Of a stretch of DNA of 44,717 nucleotides, positions 35,337 through 44,717 are shown in pieces. Made by a program: the position numbers and the translations under genes. This DNA is from Lindgomyces ingoldianus. Lineage: Eukaryota > Ascomycota > Dothideomycetes > Pleosporales > Lindgomycetaceae. Every line of letters starts with the position of its first letter. Position 1 is the stretch's first letter. The stretch lies in contig NW_022985202.1 of assembly GCF_010093535.1 (NCBI RefSeq), positions 576,331 through 621,047 of the forward strand. Direction: 5' to 3'. The notes beneath the pieces were generated by a model that saw nothing but the letters and a program-made list of their open reading frames with translations, had not been told where the DNA came from and ran no database searches.

Positions 35337-35487
35337 TGTAAGAACGGGGCTCCGCACCACTCCGCCAATACAACCAAAAGGTACGAATAATCAACCAACG
35401 TTGATTTTCGGGTACAGAATAGTATATATACCCGTCGCACGTAAGCACCATCTCGGCCTTACACGTAAGCGCCATCCTGGCCTTACA
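35337..35487. mobile_element. S3: 151-bp solo LTR with GCTAG duplication
   Basis: Starts TGTAAGAACGGGGCTCC and ends GGCCTTACA, with identical GCTAG on both sides (35332-35336, 35488-35492). Joined flanks match the uninterrupted E2 sequence near 13135. It contains a TATA-like AGTATATATACC and two copies of a 24-bp unit (CGTAAGCACCATCTCGGCCT and a variant). GC-rich and undecayed, hence recent. Confidence 0.85.
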
Positions 35488-35499
35488 GCTAGACACAAC

Positions 35500-36140
35500 G
35501 CTAATTCTTCTATACCTAAAAAAATTAAGAAGTTTTACTATATATGTTAGCTACATAACCTAGCACTATAAAGATTTAAGTTTATAATTAAAAATAATTT
35601 ATACTTTAATTATAAAATAGTAATTAATCTTATATAAATTAGTAACTAAAACATACTACATGTAATTAATATAGATATATTATTCTAAGCAGCAACCTTT
35701 TTAAAATTAATATTTATACAAGATACCTAGAACGCGCTTTATAAGTATTAGATTAACATATATTAAGAGCTACCTAATTACATTATATATAACCCTAGTA
35801 TAAACTTTGTATCTAAAGATTTTTAGAATTATGTAAAAATTATAAGAGTAATATGTTAATAAATGCTAGTAAAAGCCTATTAGACTATAAAGAAGATTAA
35901 GCGCGCGTACACACTACTACAACATGCATATAACATCCTCTAAGTAGAATAAGATAATTATATAAATAATAAATTAATGTTATAGATAGCTATTAAAGCT
36001 TTAAATAATATAGTAGGACTAAACAGTCTTATACCTACATTACTTATGTTTAGAACGTACCTAAGAATTAACATAGATTCTGCACTATCTTTTAACATTG
36101 CTATGTAAGCTAACGCTGTACAAAAGGCAATAAAAATGCT
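35500..36140 (+). pseudogene. E0 integrase core, decayed
   Basis: Reads FKFIIKNN, YFNYKIVINLIQI, LHVINIDILFQAATFL and LIPTLLMFRTYLRIN-like pieces, collinear with E2 13215-13740. The first catalytic Asp is Asn, as in E2. Numerous stops. It would have joined element DNA to the chromosome. Confidence 0.75.
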
Positions 36141-37523
36141 TTAAAGTAAAAAAGTAAATGTTAATGTTAATTATATAATTAACCCTTAAAATACCCTAAT
36201 ATTATATAAAGTCTTAAATTTCTTACTTAGTTCTAAAGTAAAGATGTGGCAAGAGAAGAAGGGATATACAGGACTGCATATAGTAAAGGGAATTAAGGCT
36301 CTAGAAATTATTATTAAGATAAAGAATAGTCTAGTAAGACTCTACTGCACACAAGTTATACTATATTATTATATAAAGGATAAAAATAAACCTGCATAAG
36401 AACTGCTAGATCTAGATAAACTAGCCCTAGTATAAAGGGATCCTTTATAGGCATAAAACAGAGGTTGTCTACGTAAGCAACCAACTCTAATTAATAGACT
36501 GCATAAAACAGCCTTTTAAGTAGTATTAGATTTATTATACAAACTAGAACTATAACTAGCTGAAAAAGGCTATAAAAGGCTATATACAAATCTTATATAA
36601 AACATAATATTTTTAACCTAGAAAAAAAAGAATAACTATACTTTAGTAATTAAGCTCTGTGTAGATAGTGTAATTACAACACCTAAAAAACTATTTAAAG
36701 AATTAGACAATATAAAAATAAAAAGTTTAATTATAAGCAGCATGTTTAAAGTACTTTTATATAATTTATTAATTTATAAAGGATAGATCTTTAACTTTTG
36801 TCTTATATATAAAGTTAAAGAGAAATTAATATAGCTATATAAAAAATTATAACTTATATTTATAAAGTATTTTAATAAGAAAAAAAAGAAGATCTTTATA
36901 TAGTTCTTTATAATTTAGAAAATAAGTTAGAGGTCAATCTTACTTATTAGCCTATTACTAATAGCTTTATATAGTATACTGTTTGCATTGATGACACTCG
37001 GATGCATCGTCAGCATAGTCACACGATAGTCGGATGTGTCGGATGTGTCGTCACGCGATGGCCGGATGCATCGGCAGATGCATCAGCACCATAGTCTGTT
37101 GCCAAGACCCACCCACTTATTTTGCATATATATAGACTCCTGCAAAGGACTCCTCGAGCAATACATTCAATGCAGTTCCTCGTGTCTTTAGTGCTCCACA
37201 TAGCTTCACATATACACTATAAGCTATATAATATTACTTAAGTGTATATATAGTTAATAGATAACCTTATATAAACGTTATTTATATAACTACTAAAAGA
37301 ACTTTATAAGAACTTTCCTCTACGCATAATATTTAAAGTTGTATAACTATTATATAGCGTAGTAGAATCTAGCTTATATTAGTTTAAGACATACTATAAC
37401 TACTATAAAAAGAAACTTTGCATAGAAACCTTTTTATATAATCTATGCCTATTAATTATACATAAAGGTATAAAATTTTTCAACTTATAGAGGTATAAAT
37501 AAATAACACTTTTAGTATTATTA
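36141..37523 (+). pseudogene. E0 linker and reverse transcriptase start, decayed, cut by S4 and E3
   Basis: Collinear with E2 13740-14900: the start of RT near 36640 (VITTPKKLFKELDNIKI-like reading) and the block KTYYNYYKKKL near 37390-37420. S4 (36980-37210) interrupts it and E3 ends it at 37524. The downstream RT and RNase H of E0 are outside the window. Confidence 0.72.
36980..37210. mobile_element. S4: 231-bp solo LTR with TATAC duplication
   Basis: Starts TGTTTGCATTGATG and ends TAGCTTCACA, with identical TATAC on both sides (36975-36979, 37211-37215). Joined flanks match E2 near 14645-14660. Contains repeated CGGATGCATCGGCAGATGC-like motifs and a TATATATAGACTCCTGCAA core promoter-like stretch; LTRs of this style are known from fungal copia elements. 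It is undecayed and GC-balanced, hence recent. The open frame inside it is not a gene. Confidence 0.87.
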
Positions 37524-37805
37524 TTGTTAAATAGGCTCCAACAGCTAGCTGCTTATAGTATAAGCACTTAAGTAGCAAGAGTAAGAGTGGTGTACAGTGT
37601 GCACAGCGTATAAGGTAGGTAAAGTAAGGGCAACATGTTTCTAGTTCTATTACTCTTTATCTTTCCTTTATATAAAGAAAAAAGGGGATATCTAAATGTT
37701 TATGTATAGAGGTTTGCACATAAGCATTTTGTAACATAGATATGTAATTCTGCTTATGCGCAATTACTTATATCTAGGCTGTAACACTACTACTATGTAC
37801 AAACA
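37524..37805 (-). repeat. E3 3' LTR
   Basis: Starts TGTTAAATAGGCTCC and ends GTACAAACA; matches the other five LTRs of this family and is among the most decayed. Confidence 0.88.
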
Positions 37806-38129
37806 CTAGCAACTTTTTTTTTTATCTAAAAGGTTACCTTTTGTACATGTTACCTCTCTTCTGTCTATGTAGGTCTATCTAATTATGTTCTACCTTTACT
37901 CTACCTTATTTGTTAGAACTTGCCCCTAGTAATACTGTGCGTTAGAATAAGCTAGTTACACTATATAAATAGCTTTTCTTTTTTTTATCCTTTACTTTCT
38001 AAGCTTTACTATATAATCCTTTAGCTTTTTTTATTTTATACAGTGCTAGCAGTAACAGATCCTTATAATAAGAAAAATAGGAGTGTATAATATAAAAAAA
38101 AAATAAACAAAAATAAGCTTTATATAAAA

Positions 38130-39726
38130 GTGTTATTAGTCTAGTTAGTCTAAAGCATCTTTGCGCATAGAATCTAGCTAGTCTACAGATGCTTCTATCT
38201 AGACAAAGAGGCAGTTAGTTAGAACTAATAATTAAAAAGCTTAATTTAGTGTTTTTTTATACATATATTTACTATGTTGTTTTTACTATTAATCTACTTA
38301 ATGTTAGTAATTTTTTTTTATATAATTTATAAAGTAACATAATATTAATTATAAGTTACTTTTTACTAGTAGTGCCTAGCTTAATAAAGTAATTATATAA
38401 AAACTTTAAATCTATGTAGATTACTACTAGAATTAGTAGTAGTTTAAGTGTTTATATAATTTACTATAAAGTTATACTAAAAGTAATTACATTATTAAAC
38501 CTTTTAACTATTTTATATAGTTTGCTAGTAAAGACACTTTTAGTTACTCTTTTACACTTAGTAAAATTCTAGTGTATAATATTACCTAGTATTTTAAAGT
38601 AGTTACTTTACTCTATATAGTCTTTATTACTTAATATAATTAAAAAATTTAGCTATAAGCTAAAGTTTTTATTATTAGTAAATAATTTATTTATAAAAAT
38701 AAATAGCTTTATATAATTAAGCTATAATAGTAGGAAGGTAAGACTGCGCTTACTATTATTTATTTACTATTAAATTTATATGTTAAGTGTATTAATATTA
38801 TTATATAAAGAGTCTATAGTTTATGCAGTAATAAATAAGTTAAATGCTGCCTTTAGTTAACATATAAATATAATGTATACCCCTTTTATATGCTGCTTAA
38901 CATATTATTATATAGAATTTTTATTTTTTAAGTTAATTATATAAAAGTAGCTTACTTATCTTTTCTAAGTAAGAACTACTATGTTATGTGTAAGTTTAAT
39001 TCTTTTACTATTAAACTTAATAAGCTTCTTCTTTACTAAAATAGTTTTACTTTTTATATAAAACTTTACTTTTTATAGTTTTTTTTTTCTTTTTGTGTAA
39101 AATTCTTTATTATGATGCTTAAAGTATTATTTATTTATAAGCTAGTAATACTAAAAGTGTGCTCTTTTTTATTAGTAATTAAAAGCTAGAGGTTATAAAA
39201 AAAGATGTGTATATATAGCTTTTTTTTATAGTAGTTATAGTATGTTTTAAACTAATATAGTCCTAATTTAGCAGCTTTATATAAGAGTTGTACAACCTAG
39301 AGTATAGTATTTAGTAGAAAGCTCTAGCGCATTTTCTTTAGTAGCTTTATATATAATGTGCGCATAAACTTATCTGTTAATTAAATGTACACTTATATAA
39401 TATTATGTAGTTTAAAATGCATTTTATACATAGCTTTTAGGCTTACTTTTATAGCTAAAAGTAGTCTCTAGCTTATCCTTTAAATAGTTAGTAATTAAGT
39501 AAAGATTTTTTTTTTTTTTATCTAAGTAGCTATTAAACACTAGGTAAGATTTTTTATATAGTTAAGTTATTTTACCTTTTACTTTTTATATAAGGTAAAG
39601 GTTAAAAATTTAACTTTTATGCTTTATTAAGTTGTAAACTATAACTTAAAAAGTGCTATTAGTAATTAAAGTGTCTATCTCTATATAGTCTAATTCTTTA
39701 AATAGTTCTCTAGGTATAGTAATTAC
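38130..39726 (-). pseudogene. E3 RNase H and reverse transcriptase, decayed
   Basis: Minus-strand match to E1 7300-8890 and E2 14310-15870 over the whole length, with RNase H around 38140-38900 and RT around 39000-39726. The cut by E4 falls at GTAATTAC, inside the start of the RT region. All frames broken. Confidence 0.82.
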
Positions 39727-40006
39727 TGTCTGTACGCAGCAGCAGCGTCGCGGCCTGGATACAAGCAATTGCGCACAAGCAGGATCACGTATCTATGTCA
39801 CATAATGCTTGTGCGCGAACCTCTGTGCGCAAACATCTAGATATCCCCCTTTTTCTCTGTACAGAGGAAAGATAAGAGTAATAGAACTAGAAACATATTA
39901 CCCTTACTTTACCTACCTTATACACTGTGCACACTATACACTACTCTTACTTTTACTACTTAAGTGCTTATACTATAAGCAGCTAGCTATTAAAGCCTAT
40001 TTAACA
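39727..40006 (+). repeat. E4 5' LTR (280 bp)
   Basis: Starts TGTCTGTACGCAGCAG and ends CCTATTTAACA, then CTAATTAGTAGTT of the leader. Among the better preserved copies at its left end (GCGTCGCGGCCTGG). Confidence 0.92.
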
Positions 40007-40045
40007 CTAATTAGTAGTTAATTTAATTAACTATAAATTAGCAAG

Positions 40046-40400
40046 AGTAATAATAAAGTACTTACGCTTTATAAAGTACTTTGTTTTATTACCTATCCCT
40101 TAAGAAAAGTAACAGTAGAGTACTTACACCTTATTAGGTACTTTATTTAGTTACTTATCCCTTAGGATAGCAAATTAATCCTTTATATTATATAGCAAGC
40201 TCTGCTACTGTATAAAGCAAAGAGAAGATAGTGTAAGACGCACACTAAAGCTACTAAAGCTGCACAACCTAGCAGCTAGATAATAGCACATTAATCCTTT
40301 GCATTATACAGCAAGCTCTGCTACTGTACAAAGTAAGGAGGAGATAGTGTAAGGCGCACACTAAAGCTATTAAAGCTGCACAACCTAGTAGCTAGACAAT
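40046..40400 (+). repeat. E4 leader tandem repeats
   Basis: Two 62-bp repeats (about 40046-40167), then two adjacent copies of the block of about 117 bp (about 40168-40284 and 40285-40401), each with AGCAAGCTCTGCTACTGTA and AAAGCTGCACAACCTAG. E2 has one such block. Confidence 0.78.
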
Positions 40401-40439
40401 AGCAGTACCTACACAATTTACTAAAAAAGTAATTAACTA

Positions 40440-43104
40440 TACTATTATAATAAAATCCTATTAGCAACTAACAACTCTGTGTAATAATAGAAAGAATAAG
40501 GAATAATTTTTATTATATAAATAACTTATAAAAAACATAAAGATATTAAAGGTAATACTACAGAATAAGACTAGCCTAGAGTACTAGAATAATAAGATTA
40601 ATATGTTAAACGCTTTAATAAGCTTATAAACTTAATTATATATAAGTTATATAATTACTAATTTACATATAATAACTTAAAAGGGCGCTACTTTTCTAAG
40701 TGTGTATATAAAAGATTTTAAAGAATAAACACTATAAGACTTCTTAGCACTTAGCTGCGCGTTTAAAAAAGAGCTTATATAAATGCTAGAGGACAAGGAA
40801 ATTACACTACAGCTAGGCACTAAAGGTACCTAAGCCTAGAAGCTATATAATATAGCATAAGAGAAAGTAATTACACTAGAAAGGCTTTATACATAACTTT
40901 TATTACTATATAAGGCTCTACACAGAAGCAGACTAAACATAATGCTGCTATTAACACTAAATATACTAGTATTACTTACTTTTACACCTTAGCTAGCACT
41001 ATACTAATTACTGTATAAACAATACATGCCACTCTACCTAACGCCTGCTCTACACCCTTAATTGTACACACTACCGCCTGCAGTAGTGTATGCACTACTA
41101 ATACTACCTACACAATCTAGACTACATTACAACCTGTATAAACTTCTACTCTAAAGGGAAACTGCTAAAGAAAAACTTCTAGTAAATAAAATTATATAAT
41201 TCTAAAAAGCATAAAAAAAGAATAATAACTATATAAGTTAACTATATAACATTTTTATAGATAAAATAAGAATTTTTATTAATTTATGTTAATAGCTAGA
41301 TATTTAGAAAACTTAGTACACAGACATCTTTCTAGATATCTTAAAAGGTTAGGTAAATATGTACTATATGTACAACATAGGCTCTAGATATAACTAGAAG
41401 CATTTATATAACACTTTAAGCAGTTACTTTAACACTAATGTAAACTATAGCTAGTACTAGATAAACTAGACAATAATAACTTTTACATAATACTAATAAA
41501 AGAACTTTAATAAAAGTTTATATAAAGTCTTTAAAATAATAATTAATAAGCTTACACTTATATAAAGGGCACTAGAAATAAAATTTTAAGAGAATGTTCT
41601 ACTGCATACTACTGTTATATAAGCCTGTTAAGAATAACTAAAACTAGAACATGCTATGTTTACTATTAAGCTCTTATGCAAAGCCTTAACGTACTTTATA
41701 GGCGAGTTGCTCACACACCTAAGTCGCTTACTTTTGCCAAGACCCCACTAAACTACCCTTCCTACACTAATGCATTCCCCACAACACTACTTAGACGCGC
41801 TAAAAGAACGTTAGATACAGCTTACGCTCTAAGCTTTTAAATAAAACATAAAACTCTTAAAGAAATGTGCTGTAGCTATATGCAAAGTCTTATAAAAGAC
41901 AATAAATAACTATAGCGCTAGATAACCTTTACAAGCTAATTCTACAGTTAAATTACAGAGGCTAGGCAATAAAAAAGAGCAGGTAATTGTTAAGACTATA
42001 CTTAAGCTATATGCGCGAGGAATTTCCCCTTAGATAGCATTTGTGGCTAATATAGCTAATTCTTTACGCGCTAAGCGTAATCTAGGCTATGTTTACATAA
42101 ACTAGCCTAGTATGTTTATAAAGTGTTATTTAGAGCTTAAAGTAATGTTTAAGCATAAGTACAACTATAAGAAAGCCTTCTGTAAGAGTCCTAGGGTAAT
42201 TTAGGGCAGGTTTAGCCTTATAGAGAATATTAAAGCTAAGTATAGCATCTAGGATAATAACACGTACAACTTTAGCAAGATAGGGTTTATAATTAGCTAG
42301 ATATCTTTTAACTATACTTACGCTTAAAACTTTACTTTAAGCTTTAAATAACGCTTTACAAACATACTAGGCTAGTTTATGTAAACATGGCCTAGATTAC
42401 GCTTAGCGCGTAAAGAATTAGCTATATTAGCTATAAATGCTATCTAAGGGGAAATTCTTTACGCATATAGCTTAAGTATAGTCTTAACAATTACCTACTT
42501 CTTTTTATTGCCTAGCCTCTGTAATTTAGCTGTAGAATTAGCTTATAAAGGTTGTTTAGCGCTGTAGTTATTTATTGTTTTTTATAAAACTTTGCACATA
42601 GCTATAGCATATTTCTTTAAGAGTTTTATGTCTTATTTAAAAGCTTAGAGTGTAAGCTGTATCTAACGTTTTTTTAGCGCGTCTAAGTAGTGTTGTGGGG
42701 AATGCATTAGTGTAGGAAGGGTGGTTTAGTGGGGTCTTGGCAAAAGTAAGCGACTCAGGTGTGTGAGCAACTCGCCTATGAAGTACGTTATTTAGTAACC
42801 TATAAGCATTACTCTAAGTTACTATAAACTAAAGAGTAAACTAATACTTTTAGAAACTGCCTAATGTATACTACACAGACTACTAATATAACTCTATATA
42901 ATAAGAGTCTGCACAATAAGAAGAAAGCTTCTCTTTATTTAGAAGAGGACAACATAGAAGATCTTTATCTAGGTTTAGGCTATAATCTAGAGACAACTGT
43001 ATATAAATAAAGAAGTGCTTTGTCTACTATAAAAAAGAATGTTAGTTATTAAACTACTCTTATAATAACTATACATAAGCAAAGAACTAGTATATTACCT
43101 TATA
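40440..43104 (+). pseudogene. E4 gag region, decayed, interrupted by P3
   Basis: Parallels E2 10855-12422 without P3. It has no open frame. The TA at 43103-43104 is the left flank of P4. Confidence 0.65.
41689..42788. mobile_element. P3: 1,100-bp fold-back derivative of P1
   Basis: Both ends carry the P1 terminal repeat and TA flanks (41687-41688, 42789-42790); the joined flanks match E2 GCCTTATTTAG near 12106, so it is a true insertion. Instead of a transposase gene it contains the first 600 bp or so of the P1 sequence on the plus strand, followed by the first 480 bp or so in reverse. The two arms (about 41689-42170 and 42311-42788) can pair, leaving a spacer of about 140 bp. It could be moved only by a P1-type transposase from elsewhere. 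Confidence 0.88.
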
Positions 43105-44204
43105 ACGTACTTCATAGGCGAGTTGCTCACACACCTGAGTTGCTTACTTTTGCTAAGACCCTACTAAACTACCCTTCCTACACTAATGCATTCCCCACAA
43201 CACTACTTAGACGCGCTAAAAGAATGTTAGATACAGCTTACGCTCTAAGCTTTTAAATAAGACATAAAACTCTTAAAGAAATGTGCTATAGCTATATATA
43301 AAGTCTTGTAAAAGATAATAAATAACTATAGCGCTAGACAACCTTTATAAGCTAATTCTACAGCTAAATTACAGAGGCTAGGCAATAAAAAGAAGTAGGT
43401 GATTGTTAAAACTATACTTAAGCTATATGCGCAAGGAATTTCCCCTTAGATAGCATTTATAGCTAATATAGCTAATTCTTTACGCGCTAAGCGTAATCTA
43501 GGCTATGTTTGCATAAACTAGCCTAGTACGTTTATAAAGCGTTATTTAGAGCTTAAAGTAAAGTTTTAAGCGCAAGTATAGTTAAGAGATATCTAGCTAA
43601 TTATAAACTCTATCTTGCTAAAGTTGTACATGTTATTATCCTAGATGCTATACTTAGCTTTAATATTCTCTACAAGGCTAAACCTGCCCTAAATTACCCT
43701 AGGACTCTTGCAGAGGGCTCTCTTATAGTTGTACTTACGCTTAAACATTATGTTAAGCTCTAAATAACGCTTCACAAACGTACTAGGCTAGTTTATGCGA
43801 ACATGGCCTAGATTACGCTTAGCGCGCAAAGAATTAACTATATTAGCTATAAATGCTATCTAAGGGGATATTCCTTGCGCATATAGCTTAAGTATAGTCT
43901 TAATAATTACCTGCTCCTTTTTATTGCCTAGCCTTTGTAATTTAGCTGTAGAATTAGCTTGTAAAGGTTGTCTAGCGCTATAGTTATTTATTGTTTTTTA
44001 TAAGACCTTACACATAGCTATAGCACATTTCTTTAAGAGTTTTATGCCTTATTTAAAAGCTTAGAGTGTAAGCTGTATCTAACATTCTTTTAGCGCGTCT
44101 AAGTGGTGTTGTGGGGAATGCATTAGTGTAGGAAGGGTGGTTTGGTGGGGTCTTGGCAAAAGTGAGCGACTCGGGTGTGTGAGCAACTCGCCCATGAAGT
44201 ACGT
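43105..44204. mobile_element. P4: second copy of the fold-back element, reversed
   Basis: Exactly 1,100 bp, like P3, and in the opposite orientation: the spacer lies at about 43583-43725 and the internal junction has the same sequence as P3 (AAGTATAGTTAAAAGATATC in P3 complement; GTATAGTTAAGAGATATC here). P1-type ends with TA on both sides (43103-43104, 44205-44206). The left flank is plus-strand copia and the right flank is minus-strand copia from a site about 318 bp away, so the flanks do not come from one simple insertion. Confidence 0.87.
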
Positions 44205-44206
44205 TA

Positions 44207-44367
44207 AGTTAGGACTTACTAATAGTAGAAATCTTTACTGCGCCTATATTTTATAGTTTACCTTAGTATACTGTATAGTATTAGTTATTAAGGATAAACC
44301 GCTTAGCATACTTCTTAGGTTTAATGCTGTAGATGTCCTCTCCTGTTGCACAGTGTAGATAGGCAGC
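44207..44367 (-). pseudogene. inverted piece of copia gag/protease region
   Basis: Matches E2 12738 down to about 12580 on the minus strand (for comparison E1 16760-16920), starting right at the TA next to P4. In an undisturbed E4 the sequence here should be plus strand and continue from 12422-equivalent. M4 interrupts it. Confidence 0.8.
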
Positions 44368-44717
44368 TGTCAGATTGAAGCACTGTTTCTAGGCTTCCTG
44401 AGATGAATGATGGGTTTGGATATGATGTATGGGATGATTGATTGATTGTATTGATTGTTCTTGATTTATCGATCCTTTTTCTGCTCTGCTCGTGTTGCTC
44501 GGCTTTTGTTTTTCCGATCCGAGTCCCTCGCGCACTAGCCCTATGCGCGACCAGCTTGCAACGTGCTGCAATTTGCTGCAATTTGCTGCAACATGCTGTA
44601 AAATGCTGCAATTTGCTGCAACATGCTGCAAAATGCTGCAAAATGCTGCAATTTGCAGCAACATACTGTTCGAGCTTATTGCTCGTACTATGTAGCAGCT
44701 TTCGTCAAACGTTCCTC
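44368..44717 (+). mobile_element. M4: TGTCAGAT-family short element, partial at window end
   Basis: Starts TGTCAGATTGAAGCACTG after the presumed duplication GCAGC (44363-44367). It matches M2 to the window end, which stops about 45 bp before the expected terminus. The central minisatellite (about 44562-44660) has around ten 10-bp units, against about two in M1 and four or five in M2. Least decayed copy. Confidence 0.87.
44562..44660. repeat. 10-bp minisatellite inside M4
   Basis: Units of TGCTGCAATT, TGCTGCAACA and TGCTGCAAAA repeated head to tail. The same array is short in M1 and M2 and falls in the assembly gap of M3. Confidence 0.88.

Larger units (their letters stand above)
4798..37523 (+). 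mobile_element. E0: old Ty1/copia element, host of the whole nest
   Basis: E0 can be followed in pieces: 4798-5882, 19496-20552, 22419-22564, 22876-22921, 34831-35336, 35488-36979 and 37211-37523. Put side by side these pieces run in the same order as the uninterrupted copia E2 (about 10545 to 14900): leader, gag, protease, integrase, reverse transcriptase. It is more diverged from E1-E4 than they are from each other, so it is a related but older subfamily. It is cut at 37524 inside the reverse transcriptase by E3 and does not finish in the window. Every interruption is a separate insertion listed below. Confidence 0.8.
37524..39726 (-). mobile_element. E3: copia element (minus), 3' part, interrupted by E4
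   Basis: Begins in window coordinates with its 280-bp 3' LTR and runs through the 3' untranslated region, RNase H and RT. At 39726 E4 is inserted and E3 does not resume in the window. The flank ATTAT (37519-37523) is its presumed target duplication, but the partner is out of view. Same family as E1 and E2. Confidence 0.88.
39727..44717 (+). mobile_element. E4: copia element (plus) inside E3, with P3, P4 and M4
   Basis: Begins with an intact 280-bp 5' LTR; ATTAC before it (39722-39726) is its presumed duplication. The leader and gag follow collinearly with E2 to about 12422-equivalent (43104). After P4 the copia sequence continues in the opposite orientation to the window end. The 3' LTR is outside the window. 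Confidence 0.85.

Noticed and set aside
35239..35550. Open frames on both strands over S3
   Set aside because: They exist only because the young GC-rich solo LTR lacks stops; they run into decayed copia on each side.

Overview
The window looks like a repeat-dense, AT-rich block from a filamentous ascomycete (Pezizomycotina). The reasons are: the mobile-element families present (Ty1/copia, Ty3/gypsy, Fot1/pogo and a Crypton-type tyrosine recombinase); a short fungal-type intron with a CTAAC branch site; and pervasive RIP-like decay (repeat-induced point mutation, CpA to TpA on both strands). Wherever a conserved domain can be followed, stops sit at Trp or Gln positions and catalytic Asp/Glu codons have become Asn/Lys. 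CTAG, TA and TAG/TAA are hugely over-represented. I see no intact host gene, rRNA, tRNA or CRISPR array.

Layout. Positions 1-2740 are the only GC-balanced stretch. They hold a 20-bp tandem repeat and a broken Crypton gene on the minus strand (176-2272). From about 2740 rightward the sequence is almost entirely transposon in transposon. There are small solo LTRs at 2862-3045 and 3240-3462 and an old pogo fragment near 3745-3960. From 4739 onward an old plus-strand copia element (called E0 here) is the host for everything else. E0 is interrupted by copia E1 (minus, 5883-19495), which is itself split by copia E2 (plus, 10265-16537). E0 is also interrupted by pogo P1 (20553-22418), by short elements M1 and M2, and by pogo P5 (22922-34830). 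P5 contains short element M3 and a gypsy element G1 (24935-34697), and G1 contains pogo P2 (26834-28672) and solo LTR S2 (30734-30956). E0 resumes at 34831, carries solo LTRs S3 and S4, and is cut again at 37524 by copia E3 (minus). E3 is split by copia E4 (plus, from 39727), and E4 carries two 1,100-bp fold-back pogo derivatives (P3, P4) and short element M4 at the right edge.

Most insertions are supported by target-site duplications, and several also by an uninterrupted paralogous site inside this window, so the nesting order can be read directly. No element here encodes a functional protein as it stands. The points most worth a second look are the two fold-back elements, the orientation switch of copia sequence exactly at P4, the reciprocal mutation polarity of the gypsy LTR pair, the short element family with a variable 10-bp minisatellite, and a decayed plus-strand reading frame antisense to the gypsy element. 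All functional statements come from reading decayed translations by eye; no alignment or database search was run.
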